DNA of 64,000 bases, from assembly GCF_014651935.1 (NCBI RefSeq), contig NZ_BMXV01000007.1:124001-188000 (forward strand). The letters are read 5' to 3'. The notes under the pieces were generated by a model that searched no databases, had not been told where the DNA came from, and saw nothing but the letters and a program-made list of their open reading frames with translations. Source of the stretch: Marinobacter zhanjiangensis. Its GTDB lineage: Bacteria; Pseudomonadota; Gammaproteobacteria; Pseudomonadales; Oleiphilaceae. How positions within the stretch are numbered: position 1 is the stretch's first letter; each line of letters begins with the position of its first letter. A program made the translations under genes and the position numbers. Positions 7,245 to 16,486 of this stretch are shown in pieces.

Positions 7245-8435
7245 CTACCGCCGCTGCAGCCAGCCTATGGGGTTCTGGGGTTTGCCGTTGTGACGCAGTT
7301 CAAAATACACCGCCGGATCCTCGGTGCCGCCGGTGCGACCAGCCAGGGCGATGGTTTCCCCGGCGCGTACCCAGTCCCCGGGGCTGGTCAGCAGGCTTGA
7401 GCTGTGACCGTACAGGGTCATGTAGCCTTCACCATGGTCGATAATGGTGAGCATGCCGAAGCCTCGCAACCAGTTGGCGAATACCACGCGACCATAGTGG
7501 ACGGCATGCACTTCCGCTTCTTCGCCGGTGTTCAGCAATATGCCGTTACGGCGCAGGTGTCCTTGCGCCATGGACCCACCGAAGGCTGCGACCAGCTTGC
7601 CCTGAGCGGGCCAGCCGAGCTGCCCCTGGCGCTGGTTGAAAGGCTGGGTCTCGGTCGGTGAGGGAATGCTGGCAATGGCTTCCTCCACTTCCTGCAGAAG
7701 CTTTTCCAGCCGGTCCCGGTCGGCTTCCAGGGTGCTGCGTTCATCACGCCGCTCACTGATATCCTGCTCTAACGCGGCCAGCGCCTGCTCCCGGTTGGCT
7801 TTCTGGGTTTTCAGGGCCTGCTGGCGTTCGTTTACCTGTTCTTGCAGGCGCACGACCTCTGCCTGCGCCTGGAGTTTCTGCTGTCGTGTGGCCTTGAGTT
7901 CGGCAAGGGTTTCGTTGAAGGTTTCCAGGCGCCGGAGATTGTCGCCGCTCAGGTACTCGTAGTAGGTCATGGTGCGGGCAATTTCTTCCGGATTGGCCTC
8001 ATTCAGCAGTACCTTGACGGCGGGTGCCCTGCCTTCCATCCAGGCACCCCGGAGCTGTTGCTTGAGCGCGGAGCGCTGCTGTTGCAGGTTGTCGTCCAGT
8101 TCCTTTTCGGCCTGCTCCAGTTGCTCCAGTTCCCGGGCCTGCTGCTGGCGCTGCTCGCGGAGTTCACGGCGCTCACGGGTCAGGCGGCTGATTTCCCGTT
8201 CGGCGTTCGCCAGGGTCTGCTCCAGTTCGCTGCGGTCTTCCTCGGCATCCTCCAGCCAGCGGTCGATCTCGGCAATTTCTTCCCTGAGGGCTTCCACCTG
8301 CGCCGGCGTGACCTGTTCCTGGGCGTTGGCCATGGCCCCGGTGGCCAGCAAAAACGCCACGAGCACCAGCCGGACTTTCCCGGCGGCGCTTGTGGCGTGC
8401 TGTTGTCTGGCATTCCTGGCCATGGTGTGCAGCAT
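7245..8435 (-). CDS. envC: Murein hydrolase activator EnvC
   Basis: EnvC activates the amidases AmiA/AmiB at the division site in the periplasm. The 396-residue protein has a signal peptide (about 1-39, ending GAMANAQ), a long glutamine- and glutamate-rich coiled coil (about 45-265), and a C-terminal LytM/M23 domain (about 285-390). The metal-binding residues are degenerate: where active enzymes have H-x-G-x-D the sequence is RRNGILL, and the second conserved histidine of the HxH pair is not seen, while LYGHSS is kept. That fits an activator rather than a hydrolase. It begins 10 nt after the gpmI stop. Met5 is an alternative start. Confidence 0.93.
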   Translation of the reverse strand: MLHTMARNARQQHATSAAGKVRLVLVAFLLATGAMANAQEQVTPAQVEALREEIAEIDRWLEDAEEDRSELEQTLANAEREISRLTRERRELREQRQQQARELEQLEQAEKELDDNLQQQRSALKQQLRGAWMEGRAPAVKVLLNEANPEEIARTMTYYEYLSGDNLRRLETFNETLAELKATRQQKLQAQAEVVRLQEQVNERQQALKTQKANREQALAALEQDISERRDERSTLEADRDRLEKLLQEVEEAIASIPSPTETQPFNQRQGQLGWPAQGKLVAAFGGSMAQGHLRRNGILLNTGEEAEVHAVHYGRVVFANWLRGFGMLTIIDHGEGYMTLYGHSSSLLTSPGDWVRAGETIALAGRTGGTEDPAVYFELRHNGKPQNPIGWLQRR

Positions 8436-8445
8436 CCGGGTGCGA

Positions 8446-9999
8446 TCAGTCCTGGCTGATATCGACCAGGCTGTGCCCGGTCATTTCCGCCGGCTGCTCC
8501 AGCCCCATCAGGGTCAGCAGGGATGGGGCGACATCGCTCAGACTGCCATCATCCTTCAGGCTGACCGTGCGGTTGCCGACGTAGACCAGGGGCACCGGCC
8601 CGGTCGTATGGGCCGTATGCACCTGGCCGGAGGCCGGGTCGGTCATCTGTTCGCAGTTGCCATGATCGGCGGTGATCAGGGCTTCGCCGCCGACCTCGTC
8701 CAGAGCCTCCGCAATGCGACCGATGCACTGGTCGACACACTCTGCTGCCTCGATGGCGGCATCCAGCTTGCCGGTATGGCCCACCATGTCGCCGTTGGCG
8801 TAGTTGCAGATGACCAGGTCGTACTTGCCGCTCCTGATGGCTTCCACCAGCTTGTCGGTCACCTCGGGGGCGCTCATTTCCGGCTGCAGGTCATAGGTGG
8901 CGACCTTGGGGGAAGGTACCAGGATACGATCCTCACCCTCGAAAGGGGGCTCCAGGCCACCGTTGAAGAAGAAGGTCACGTGGGCGTACTTCTCGGTCTC
9001 GGCGATGCGCAGCTGGGTCTTGCCCAGATTGGAGACGTATTCGCCCAGGCCGTTCTTGAGCTGCTCCGGCGGGTAGGCGCAGGACGTATCAATGTCTGCC
9101 GCGTACTCGGTGAGCATCACGAAATCCGCCAGCTTCGGGTGTTTGCGGCGCTCGAAACCGTCGAAGTCGTCCTCCACGAAGGCGCGGGTCATTTCACGGG
9201 CCCGGTCGGCGCGGAAGTTCATGAATAGCACGGTGTCGCCGTCATTGATGGTCGCGTCGTCCTCGCCGGCGCCCTGAATTCGCGTCGCCTTGACGAATTC
9301 GTCGTTCTCACCCCGTTCGTAGGCCTCGTCAATGGCGGTCAGCGGGTCTGGCGCGGTGAAACCGGCTTCACCCAGGGTCAGCAGGTTATAGGCTTCCTCC
9401 ACACGGTCCCAGCGGTTGTCCCGGTCCATGGCGAAGTAGCGGCCGACAATGGAGGCCACGCGGCCAACGCCAAGGGACTTCATTTTTTTGGCAGCTTTCT
9501 CCAGTGACGGGCGTGCACTGCGCGGCGGCATGTCGCGACCGTCGAGGAAGGCGTGCAGATAAACCCGCCTGGCTCCCTTGCTGGCAGCCAGTTCGGCTGC
9601 GGCCAGAATGTGCTCCTCATGGGCGTGTACGCCACCTGGCGACATCAGGCCCATCAGGTGGATGGCGCCATCGTTGGTCACGGCCTTGTCGATCGCGGCA
9701 CACAGCACCGGGTTCTCGTTGAAGGTGCCGTCTTTGAGGTCCTTGTCGATGCGGGTCAGGCTCTGGTAAACCACCCGGCCGGCACCAAGGTTCATATGGC
9801 CGACTTCCGAGTTGCCCATCTGCCCGGAGGGCAGCCCAACAAACATCCCTGAGGTGTTGATCAGCGTTTTGGGGCATTCCGCCCAGGCCTTGTCCCAGAA
9901 TGGCGTGTTGGCCTTGCTGATGGCGTTGTCGTCGGCCGGGTCACGGTGACCCCAGCCGTCCAGTATGATCAGTGCCGTCGTCTTGCGAGTGCTGGTCAT
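8446..9999 (-). CDS. gpmI: 2,3-bisphosphoglycerate-independent phosphoglycerate mutase
   Basis: GpmI interconverts 3- and 2-phosphoglycerate in glycolysis using two manganese ions and a phosphoserine intermediate. The 517-residue protein matches the family length. The metal ligand Asp14 is in IILDGWGH, the catalytic Ser64 is in QMGNSEVGH, and the other metal ligands are in the HDGRDMPP-like segment [21 protein letters not shown] and [21 protein letters not shown] is also typical. It is the first gene of the minus-strand gpmI-envC-(repeat)-ctpA-yibQ run and is divergent from yibN. Confidence 0.97.
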   Translation of the reverse strand: MTSTRKTTALIILDGWGHRDPADDNAISKANTPFWDKAWAECPKTLINTSGMFVGLPSGQMGNSEVGHMNLGAGRVVYQSLTRIDKDLKDGTFNENPVLCAAIDKAVTNDGAIHLMGLMSPGGVHAHEEHILAAAELAASKGARRVYLHAFLDGRDMPPRSARPSLEKAAKKMKSLGVGRVASIVGRYFAMDRDNRWDRVEEAYNLLTLGEAGFTAPDPLTAIDEAYERGENDEFVKATRIQGAGEDDATINDGDTVLFMNFRADRAREMTRAFVEDDFDGFERRKHPKLADFVMLTEYAADIDTSCAYPPEQLKNGLGEYVSNLGKTQLRIAETEKYAHVTFFFNGGLEPPFEGEDRILVPSPKVATYDLQPEMSAPEVTDKLVEAIRSGKYDLVICNYANGDMVGHTGKLDAAIEAAECVDQCIGRIAEALDEVGGEALITADHGNCEQMTDPASGQVHTAHTTGPVPLVYVGNRTVSLKDDGSLSDVAPSLLTLMGLEQPAEMTGHSLVDISQD

Positions 10000-10154
10000 T
10001 ACTCTGTCCGGTGTGGTTATGGGTGCCGCCGGCAGGCCTGCGAGCTCCGGCAGGGACCATTGTCAGCGGCTCCCGGGAATTTGAAGCTGAATTCTAACCC
10101 GAATAGGGTGGGTCGGGCTATGGAGGTCACCTTCTGTCCCCGGCAGAGGGTGTG

Positions 10155-10160
10155 TATAAT
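10155..10160 (+). promoter_or_regulatory. Candidate -10 element upstream of yibN-secB
   Basis: A perfect TATAAT lies 31 nt before the yibN ATG, in the divergent gap with gpmI. The -35 at 17-nt spacing (TTCTGT, 10132-10137) is weak. Confidence 0.45.
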
Positions 10161-10190
10161 CCGCCCAAATTATTATTTCGGGACAGGTTC

Positions 10191-10607
10191 ATGGAACGGT
10201 TGTTTGACTTCGTTGTAAATCATTACATTCTGGTATCCATTTTTGTCGCTCTGCTGGCGGCGCTGTTCCTGCTGGAAAGCCGGCGCGGGGGCAAGAAGGT
10301 GTCAGCTCAGGAGGCTGTGAACCTGATCAACCGGGATGAGGCCGTGGTGGTGGACATTCGGGAGCGTAAGGAATTCAATGAGGGGCGTATTACCGGCTCC
10401 ATTCACATTCCCCTGAATGCCATCAAGGAGCGTGCCGGTGAACTGAAGAAACATCAGGACAAAACCGTTATCGTGGTCGACAAGATGGGCCAGCACGCCG
10501 CCATGGCCGTGAAGCAGTTGAACGCCGAGGGCTACGATAACGTGGTTCGCCTGAACGGCGGCATCGGTGACTGGAAGGCGGCGAGCCTTCCCCTGGTGAA
10601 GAAATAA
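10191..10607 (+). CDS. yibN: Rhodanese-like membrane protein YibN
   Basis: A 138-residue protein with one N-terminal transmembrane segment (about residues 9-26, YILVSIFVALLAALFLL) followed by a rhodanese domain (SAQEAVNLINRDEAVVVDIR ... LNGGIGDW). The active-site loop that normally holds cysteine in C-R-x-G-x-R reads VVDKMGQHA, so the cysteine is replaced by Asp and no sulfurtransferase activity is expected. From memory, E. coli YibN has the same substitution and the same place upstream of secB. The ATG at 10191 follows GGACAGG; an earlier in-frame ATG at 10152 overlaps the -10 element. A role near the Sec pathway is suggested only by position. Confidence 0.87.
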   Translation: MERLFDFVVNHYILVSIFVALLAALFLLESRRGGKKVSAQEAVNLINRDEAVVVDIRERKEFNEGRITGSIHIPLNAIKERAGELKKHQDKTVIVVDKMGQHAAMAVKQLNAEGYDNVVRLNGGIGDWKAASLPLVKK

Positions 10608-10688
10608 CAAGTCTCTGAGTGCCACCTGGGGCGCCAGGCGTTGCCCAGGGGCCAAACAACGCTTACCGAACACAAATAAGGAAAGATC

Positions 10689-11210
10689 ATGGCTGAGAAC
10701 GATCAGCAGGCCGCCGGCAGCGGCGAGAACGCAAACCAGAACCAGCCGCAGTTTGCACTGCAGCGCATTTATGTGAAGGACCTGTCGTTCGAGTCCCCGA
10801 ATGCTCCGGACATGTTCCAGCAGCAGTGGAAACCGTCCGTCAACATGGACCTGAACACCTCCCACAACAAGGTCAGCGAGACCCAGTACGAAGTGGTGCT
10901 GTCCATCACGCTGACCGCCAAGGTTGAGGAGAAGGTCGCCTACATTGTTGAGATCCAGCAGGCCGGCGTCTTCCTGCTCAACGGCTTTCCCGAAAAGCAG
11001 GTGCCGCCGATGCTGGGCGCCTATTGCCCGAACCTGCTGTTCCCCTATGCCCGCGAAACCATCGACAACATCGTCACCAAGGGCAGCTTCCCGGCCCTGA
11101 TGCTGGCGCCGGTGAACTTCGACGCCATCTTTGCCCAGGCGGTGAAGCGCAAGCAGCAGGAGCAAGGGCAACAGGGCGCAGAGGCGCCGGAAGGTCAGCA
11201 GACTCACTGA
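10689..11210 (+). CDS. secB: Protein-export chaperone SecB
   Basis: SecB is a cytoplasmic tetrameric chaperone that keeps precursors unfolded and delivers them to SecA. The 173-residue protein shows the family core from FALQRIYVKDLSFESPNAP through the acidic SecA-binding region to MLGAYCPNLLFPYARETI and the NFDAIFAQ segment. It has a hydrophilic N-terminal tail rich in Asn, Gln and Gly and a Gln-rich C-terminal tail (KRKQQEQGQQG). A GGAAA site precedes the ATG. It is about 80 nt downstream of yibN and ends at a strong terminator. Confidence 0.97.
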   Translation: MAENDQQAAGSGENANQNQPQFALQRIYVKDLSFESPNAPDMFQQQWKPSVNMDLNTSHNKVSETQYEVVLSITLTAKVEEKVAYIVEIQQAGVFLLNGFPEKQVPPMLGAYCPNLLFPYARETIDNIVTKGSFPALMLAPVNFDAIFAQAVKRKQQEQGQQGAEAPEGQQTH

Positions 11211-11230
11211 GCGCCTTTCCCGCTAAAACA

Positions 11231-11257
11231 AAAAAACCGGCTTCGGCCGGTTTTTTT
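11231..11257. terminator. Intrinsic terminator after secB
   Basis: AACCGGC-TTC-GGCCGGTT-type stem flanked by an A-run on the left and a T-run on the right, 20 nt after the secB stop. It could act in both directions. Confidence 0.9.
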
Positions 11258-11373
11258 GTGTCTGTTTCCTCCACTTTTCCATCTATCTTCCTGCACCCCT
11301 ATCCTCCTGCGCCCCGGATCCTTGGCGAATGATTCTATTTCCGTAATCAGAATATCTATCATTATAATTAATA

Positions 11374-11409
11374 TTGACATTTGACTAGATAAAAATGAGA
11401 ATCGTTCTC
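11374..11409 (+). promoter_or_regulatory. Iron-responsive promoter of the haem-uptake operon, with Fur-box-like site
   Basis: TTGACA at 11374-11379 with a GAGAAT -10 candidate at 11397-11402 (17-nt spacer). Overlapping the -10 is AATGAGAATCGTTCTC (11394-11409), which fits the core of the Fur consensus GATAATGATAATCATTATC with three mismatches and contains the inverted arms GAGAA/TTCTC. Position and operon content argue for repression by Fur when iron is plentiful. Confidence 0.7.
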
Positions 11410-11435
11410 GTCTTTTTCTTGTCGGGAGATTCTGA

Positions 11436-13397
11436 GTGGTCAATGTCGTAAGTCGAAGTGTGCTGGCGGTAGCGGTTCTGGGGTCTGTGGTGGGAGAGGT
11501 CGCAGCGCAGACGCGGTACCTGGATGAGGTGGTCGTCACCGGGACCCGTAGCGAACGAACGGTTCTGGATACCCCCGTTCGAACCGAGGTCGTCACATCG
11601 GAGGAAATCGAGAGGACGCATGCCCGGGATCTGCGGGAGGCGCTGGCCAATGTGGCCGGCCTGCAGCTCAAGAAAATTCACGGCAAGTCCGGTTACGAAG
11701 TCTGGCTGCAGGGGCTGGAGGCAAACCAGACCCTGGTGCTGGTGGACGGCAAGCCGCTGAATGCGACTACGGGGTCGTCGGTGGATGTCAGCCAGCTTTC
11801 CATCCTGGAAATAGACCGGATCGAAATCGTCAAGGGTGCGGTGTCCGCCCAGTACGGCAGCTCTGGCATGGGTGGCGTTATCAACGTGATCACGCGCCCG
11901 ATAACCCCGGGCTGGCGAGCCAGGCTGGGAGCAGACGCGGGCTCCTACGGCTCCGACAACCCTTCAGACGAGCGTTTCCAGCCATCCCGACACACCGGCA
12001 CCGCCAGCGCGGAGACCGGGAATGAGATCTGGGGCATTCGTGTTGCTGCGGAAGTCCGTCATACCGACGGTATCGACCCGGAACCGGAGAGCTGGACCCG
12101 GCCCGGCAACGAGATCGATCGCCGTGATGTCCATGGCCGCCTCCAGTGGACACCGAACGAGGCCCATCGACTTACCCTGGAGGGCCAGACTTTTACGGAA
12201 TCCTCCGAAGCCCGTTTCATGAGCACTGGCCAGCGGCATGGCAAGGACGAGGATGTGGATCGCTGGCGGGTTTCCCTGTCCGGCGACCATGACCTGACCG
12301 GACGACTGGAAGGCAGCTGGTTTGCCGTCCATGAAGATCTTACCGACGACACCAACAAATACACCGCTGCTGCCCACTACGACGATCGCGATGCCGACAT
12401 GTCGCTGTCCCAGCTTTCCGGGGAGCTGGGCACCTGGCTCGGCTCCAGTCAGCGACTGCAGGGCGGTGTCGATATTCGCCGGGACACCCTGAGCCAGGTC
12501 AAGGATGGTACGCCGGAAGTAGACGGAGAGCGGGAAGGCTACGAACTCTGGACCCAGCATACCTGGATGCCTTCGGACGTGGTGGAAATCGTGACCGGCA
12601 TCCGGGGGCAGAACGATTCCGATTTTGGCAATCACGTCGCGCCCAAGATCAATGCCCGCTTTGATTTCGGAGACGGCACAGGTCTGGACAGCTATGTCCG
12701 TGCCGGGGTCGGGGCCGGCTACCGGGTGCCCAACCTGAAGGAGCGTTTCTACCTCTTTGATCACAGCCAGCTGGGATATGTGGTGAAAGGCAATCCGGAC
12801 GTTGAGGCGGAAGAATCCGTCAGCTATCAGCTTGGTCTGGGCACTCACTACGAGAAACGACTCTGGGTTGAGGGCAATGCCTTCTTCAACGACATCGATG
12901 ACCTGATTGCGACGGAATACGCCGGGATGGACAACGGGGTCTCGGTCTACCGCTACGGCAACGTCAACGAAGCCCGCACCTGGGGGCTCGAAACCACGGC
13001 GGGCTGGGAGATTTCCGAAGGGTGGCGGATGACCGCCGGCTATACCTGGCTACAGACCGAGGACCGGGCGACCGGGCTTGACCTGAACCGACGCCCCCAA
13101 CACCAGGCCAATCTGGCTCTGGACGGGCAGACCGGTGTGGACGGCCTGTCCTGGCTGGTCCGGGTGCGGGGGCAGGGCTCCGAATATGTGGACGCGGCGC
13201 TGGATATGAAAACCCCCGGCTATACCACTGCCGATCTCAAGCTCAACTACCTGCCTTCCGACTGGCTCACTCTTTACGGCGGTGTCGACAACATCACCGA
13301 TGTTCAGCGGGACTTTGACAACGCTGACGAAGATTTCAGGCCGGTGGGCGGCCGTTACGTTTACCTCGGTTTCTCCATGTCCTTCGATGGCATGTGA
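11436..13397 (+). CDS. TonB-dependent outer-membrane haem receptor
   Basis: A 653-residue outer-membrane receptor. A signal peptide (about 1-24, ending GEVAAQ) is followed by a TonB box-like YLDEVVVTGTRSER, a plug domain (about 40-150, with DLREALANVAG, VLVDGKPLN and YGSSGMGGVINVITR), and a beta barrel ending in YVYLGFSMSFDGM. A segment around residues 430-465 (YRVPNLKERFYLF ... NPDVEAEES) corresponds to the FRAP/NPNL region of haem receptors. The start is GTG with a GGGAG site 7 nt upstream. A Fur-like site precedes it and HmuY and the full haem transporter follow, so haem or haemoprotein is the likely ligand. tonB/exbBD are not nearby. Confidence 0.9.
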   Translation: MVNVVSRSVLAVAVLGSVVGEVAAQTRYLDEVVVTGTRSERTVLDTPVRTEVVTSEEIERTHARDLREALANVAGLQLKKIHGKSGYEVWLQGLEANQTLVLVDGKPLNATTGSSVDVSQLSILEIDRIEIVKGAVSAQYGSSGMGGVINVITRPITPGWRARLGADAGSYGSDNPSDERFQPSRHTGTASAETGNEIWGIRVAAEVRHTDGIDPEPESWTRPGNEIDRRDVHGRLQWTPNEAHRLTLEGQTFTESSEARFMSTGQRHGKDEDVDRWRVSLSGDHDLTGRLEGSWFAVHEDLTDDTNKYTAAAHYDDRDADMSLSQLSGELGTWLGSSQRLQGGVDIRRDTLSQVKDGTPEVDGEREGYELWTQHTWMPSDVVEIVTGIRGQNDSDFGNHVAPKINARFDFGDGTGLDSYVRAGVGAGYRVPNLKERFYLFDHSQLGYVVKGNPDVEAEESVSYQLGLGTHYEKRLWVEGNAFFNDIDDLIATEYAGMDNGVSVYRYGNVNEARTWGLETTAGWEISEGWRMTAGYTWLQTEDRATGLDLNRRPQHQANLALDGQTGVDGLSWLVRVRGQGSEYVDAALDMKTPGYTTADLKLNYLPSDWLTLYGGVDNITDVQRDFDNADEDFRPVGGRYVYLGFSMSFDGM

Positions 13398-13443
13398 GCG
13401 GACCGATTCCACTGAACCTTTCAGAAGAGACAAGGAAATACTC

Positions 13444-14568
13444 ATGAACCATGTGAAGCACACGACCTGGCTGGTGCCGGCGACCCTGGCTCTGGTCGCC
13501 TGTGGCGGCGGCAGCAGCAACTCCATTGATGACGATTCCGGCAACAACGGTGGTGAGGCCTTTGAGGAACAGGTCATCAACGCCCAGTCACAGGATGCCT
13601 ACGCATACCTCAACCTGGACACCGGCGAGATGGTCGGGGAGAGCGGTGACTGGCACATGGCATTCCGGCGCACCAATATCCAGCTGAACGGCGGTGCATC
13701 AGGCAGTGGCAATGTGGCCGGCGCGCTGGCAGTGGCACAGGATAATTTCTACACCGGCCCGGGCACTCCCGACAACAACCTGTTCCTGAACGCCACCGCC
13801 GATGCAGAGCTGGAACATCTGGCCGACAGCTTCCCGGCCCCGGACAGCTGGCAGACCGACACGGCCACCACGGCATTCGGCAGCGACTGGTACAACTATG
13901 ACTTCCAAACGCATACCGTCAGTGCCAACCCGGATAATGGCTGGCTGGTGCGCTCCGGTGAAGGCGACAGCTACGCCCGCGTCCGGGTAACCAGCCTGGA
14001 CTATACGGCAGATCCGATCACCTTCCAGGTCGAGATGACCGTGCAGGCCGCGGGAACCACACAGCTCACCACCGATCGCACGTTCAGTGGTTCGGTGCCG
14101 GCCGCCGGTGGCGATGCCTGTTACGATTTCGATGCCGGCCAGACGGTGGCTTGCGCGGGCACTGTCTGGGATCTGAAGCTCAGCTTCGGCTCCCGGTCGC
14201 TGGCATTGCTCAGCAACAGTGGCCCGTCCGGAGAGGGCGATGGCTCTGTTATGGGCCCCGTAGCCTGGGCTGATTTGTCCGGCTATACCAGCGCCACCCT
14301 GGACTCCAATGGTGACTCCCTCGCGCCAGCCTATACTCCAGATCAGACTGCCGGTGTCTTCGGCGAGAACAGTTGGTACGCCTACAACTTGCAGGGTGCC
14401 CACAAGCTCTGGCCCAACTACCGGGTCTTCCTGGTGAATACGGATACCACCGATGATGCCGCGCCGGTCTATGCCGTGCAAGTCATTAACTATTACGGAG
14501 AGGATGGCAACAGTGGGCAGCCGGTCCTGCGGTGGAAGGAAGTGACGCTGACCGGGGAGGACGACTGA
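13444..14568 (+). CDS. hmuY: HmuY-family haem-binding lipoprotein
   Basis: A 374-residue lipoprotein: an N-terminal lipobox LALVACGGG (Cys at about 20), a short acidic linker, then what looks like two tandem HmuY-like beta domains. The first runs from about 45 to 195 (LNLDTGEMV, WHMAFRRTNIQL, WYNYDFQTHTV). The second is about 235-370 (WDLKLSFGSRSL, WYAYNLQGAHKLWPNYRVFLV, INYYGEDG). HmuY proteins capture haem at the cell surface and hand it to the receptor. The ATG at 13444 has AAGGAAA about 9 nt upstream. It lies 46 nt after the receptor gene and its stop overlaps the hmuS start. Haem ligands cannot be assigned from sequence alone. Confidence 0.83.
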   Translation: MNHVKHTTWLVPATLALVACGGGSSNSIDDDSGNNGGEAFEEQVINAQSQDAYAYLNLDTGEMVGESGDWHMAFRRTNIQLNGGASGSGNVAGALAVAQDNFYTGPGTPDNNLFLNATADAELEHLADSFPAPDSWQTDTATTAFGSDWYNYDFQTHTVSANPDNGWLVRSGEGDSYARVRVTSLDYTADPITFQVEMTVQAAGTTQLTTDRTFSGSVPAAGGDACYDFDAGQTVACAGTVWDLKLSFGSRSLALLSNSGPSGEGDGSVMGPVAWADLSGYTSATLDSNGDSLAPAYTPDQTAGVFGENSWYAYNLQGAHKLWPNYRVFLVNTDTTDDAAPVYAVQVINYYGEDGNSGQPVLRWKEVTLTGEDD

Positions 14569-15650
14569 TGAATGCAACAGCAAGAGCGACCCCGGAACAG
14601 CAGCTCGGTGAACGCTGGCGGGCCCTGCTGGATGCCAATCCGGGGATCCGGATCCGCCAGGCGGCAGACGAGTTGGGGGTCAGCGAGATGGATCTGGTGC
14701 ACCTGCGCCCGGCGGAGGAGCTGGCGCCGCTGAGGCCGGAGTTTGCCGCATTGATGCAGGATATGAAGTCGGTTGGTCCGGTGATGATCCTGGCGCGGAA
14801 CGATCAGGTGGTTCACGAGGTCACCGCTGCCTTTGGCGAATTCACGGTTGGTGGCTCGGGGGCCATGGGGCTGGCAGTTGGCGATGTCGATGTACGTGTG
14901 TTCTTCCGGCAATGGGCCCATGGCTTTCATGTGCAGGAACAGGTTCGCTCCGGCAACCGGGAAAGCCTGCAGTTCTTCGACCGCCATGGCATGGCGATCC
15001 AGAAGATCTACCGTGTGGAAGACACTGACGAGGATGCCTGGAAAGCCCTGGTGGCCGCCTACCGGGCGTCGGACGCGCCTCCGGTTGAGGTGTATGGACG
15101 ACGCGTCCCTCTGGTCAGAGCTGATATGGATACCGTGGATGTGAAAGCCCTTCGCATCGACTGGGAGGCCCTCAGGGATGTTCACCACTTCGGCGCCATG
15201 CTCAAGCGACACGGCGTGGACCGTCTCACCGCCCTGCAACAGGTAGGCGATCAGTGGGCCAGGCGGTTGCCCGATGTCGGCGGGGATGAATCGTCGATTC
15301 TCGACATACTGCTGGAGAATGTCCGGGCAAGTCGTTGCCCGGTGATGTTCTTCGTGGGTAACCCGGGCATCGTCCAGATCCATACCGGTGTGGTGGGCAA
15401 CCCCAGGCGCATGGGCCCCTGGATGAATGTACTGGACGAGGGCTTCAACCTGCACGCCAATACCTCGGGCATCAGCGACTGGTTCCGGGTGCGCAAGCCG
15501 ACGGTTGATGGCGTGATCACCTCGCTGGAAGCCTACAACCGCCAGGGCGACATCGTCCTTACGGTATTTGGCGAGCGCAAGCCGGGGCAGCCGGAGCTGA
15601 CGTTGTGGCGGCGCGAGATGGACACCCTGGAGGCCACGCTATGCGGTTAA
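14568..15650 (+). CDS. hmuS: Haemin-degrading / haem-handling protein HmuS
   Basis: A 360-residue cytoplasmic protein of the HemS/HmuS/ChuS family, made of two homologous halves. The first starts at LGERWRALLDANPGIRIRQAADELG and continues through HLRPAEEL to VMILARNDQVVHEV. The second includes the region WEALRDVHHFGAMLKRHG, RLTALQQVGDQWARRL and a PVMFFVGNPGIVQIHTG segment. Members bind imported haem and store or open it. The ATG overlaps the hmuY stop by one base (TGATG), with GGGGAGGA just upstream; this start is preferred to the in-frame ATG at 14532, which lies inside hmuY. It overlaps hmuT by 10 nt. Confidence 0.92.
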   Translation: MNATARATPEQQLGERWRALLDANPGIRIRQAADELGVSEMDLVHLRPAEELAPLRPEFAALMQDMKSVGPVMILARNDQVVHEVTAAFGEFTVGGSGAMGLAVGDVDVRVFFRQWAHGFHVQEQVRSGNRESLQFFDRHGMAIQKIYRVEDTDEDAWKALVAAYRASDAPPVEVYGRRVPLVRADMDTVDVKALRIDWEALRDVHHFGAMLKRHGVDRLTALQQVGDQWARRLPDVGGDESSILDILLENVRASRCPVMFFVGNPGIVQIHTGVVGNPRRMGPWMNVLDEGFNLHANTSGISDWFRVRKPTVDGVITSLEAYNRQGDIVLTVFGERKPGQPELTLWRREMDTLEATLCG

Positions 15651-16486
15651 CGGTTGTCGCTGCCCTGTGTGCGCTTTTGCTGCCCGTTGTCGGGCAGGCG
15701 GATGACCGTCGGGTGGTGAGTGCCGACGGCGCCATCACCGAGATCATCTACGCCATCGGTGCCCAGGACCAACTGGTGGCGGTGGATACCACCAGCCGCT
15801 ATCCGGCGTCGGTGGCGGATCTGCCCAGGGTTGGCTACCTGCGGGCCCTGCCTTTCGAGGGGGTGTTGGCGCTGGATCCTGATGTACTGATCACCACCGA
15901 GGAAGCCGCTCCGGATGAAACACTGGAGCGTCTTGCGCGGGCCGGTGTCAGCGTTCGGCAGTTGCCGGTGGCCCGTACGCCGGAGGCCACCGTCGGGCGC
16001 GTTCGTGCGGTCGGCGACGTGATGGGAAGAGCCGCTGCCGCGGAACGCCTGGCAACCGAGCTGGAACACCAGGTCGCCTCGGTGGTTGCAAAGCGGTCGG
16101 AGGCTCCCGCGCCAAGGGTATTGTTCCTGCTGGCAGCCGGCCCCCGTGGTGTGATGATCGCCGGTGACAACACGGCAGCTCAGGCGATGCTCGAAACGCT
16201 GGGCGCGGAGAATGCCGTAACCGGCATCCAGGGTTACAAGCCCGCCGGCCGCGAGGCCTTGCTGGCATCGCGACCGGACGCCATTGTGATTGCGGAAACC
16301 CGCCCCGGTCAGTTTGATATCGACGACTGGCCTGAGCTGGCAGCACTGCCGGCGTGGCAACAGGGGCATCATGTGACCTCGGACAGCATGCTGTTGCTGG
16401 GCTTCGGCCCACGGCTGGCGGATGCATTGGCCACAATTGTCCGGGCGCTGCCCGCGGGGGAGCAGGTCAGCCAGCATGGTTCGTGA
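15641..16486 (+). CDS. hmuT: Haem ABC transporter, periplasmic binding protein
   Basis: A 281-residue class III (helical-backbone) binding protein. The signal peptide is about residues 1-20 (ending VVGQADD). The mature part opens RRVVSADGAITEIIYAIGAQ, as in HmuT/HemT/PhuT proteins, followed by VGYLRALPFEGVLALDPDVLI and a second lobe with VLFLLAAGP and GADNTAAQAMLETLGAENAV-like sequence. Tyr residues that could ligate haem are present (YLRALP, GYKPAG) but cannot be assigned. It delivers haem to HmuUV. The ATG lies within the end of hmuS and has GGAGG 6 nt upstream. It overlaps hmuU by 11 nt. Confidence 0.93.
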   Translation: MRLTVVAALCALLLPVVGQADDRRVVSADGAITEIIYAIGAQDQLVAVDTTSRYPASVADLPRVGYLRALPFEGVLALDPDVLITTEEAAPDETLERLARAGVSVRQLPVARTPEATVGRVRAVGDVMGRAAAAERLATELEHQVASVVAKRSEAPAPRVLFLLAAGPRGVMIAGDNTAAQAMLETLGAENAVTGIQGYKPAGREALLASRPDAIVIAETRPGQFDIDDWPELAALPAWQQGHHVTSDSMLLLGFGPRLADALATIVRALPAGEQVSQHGS

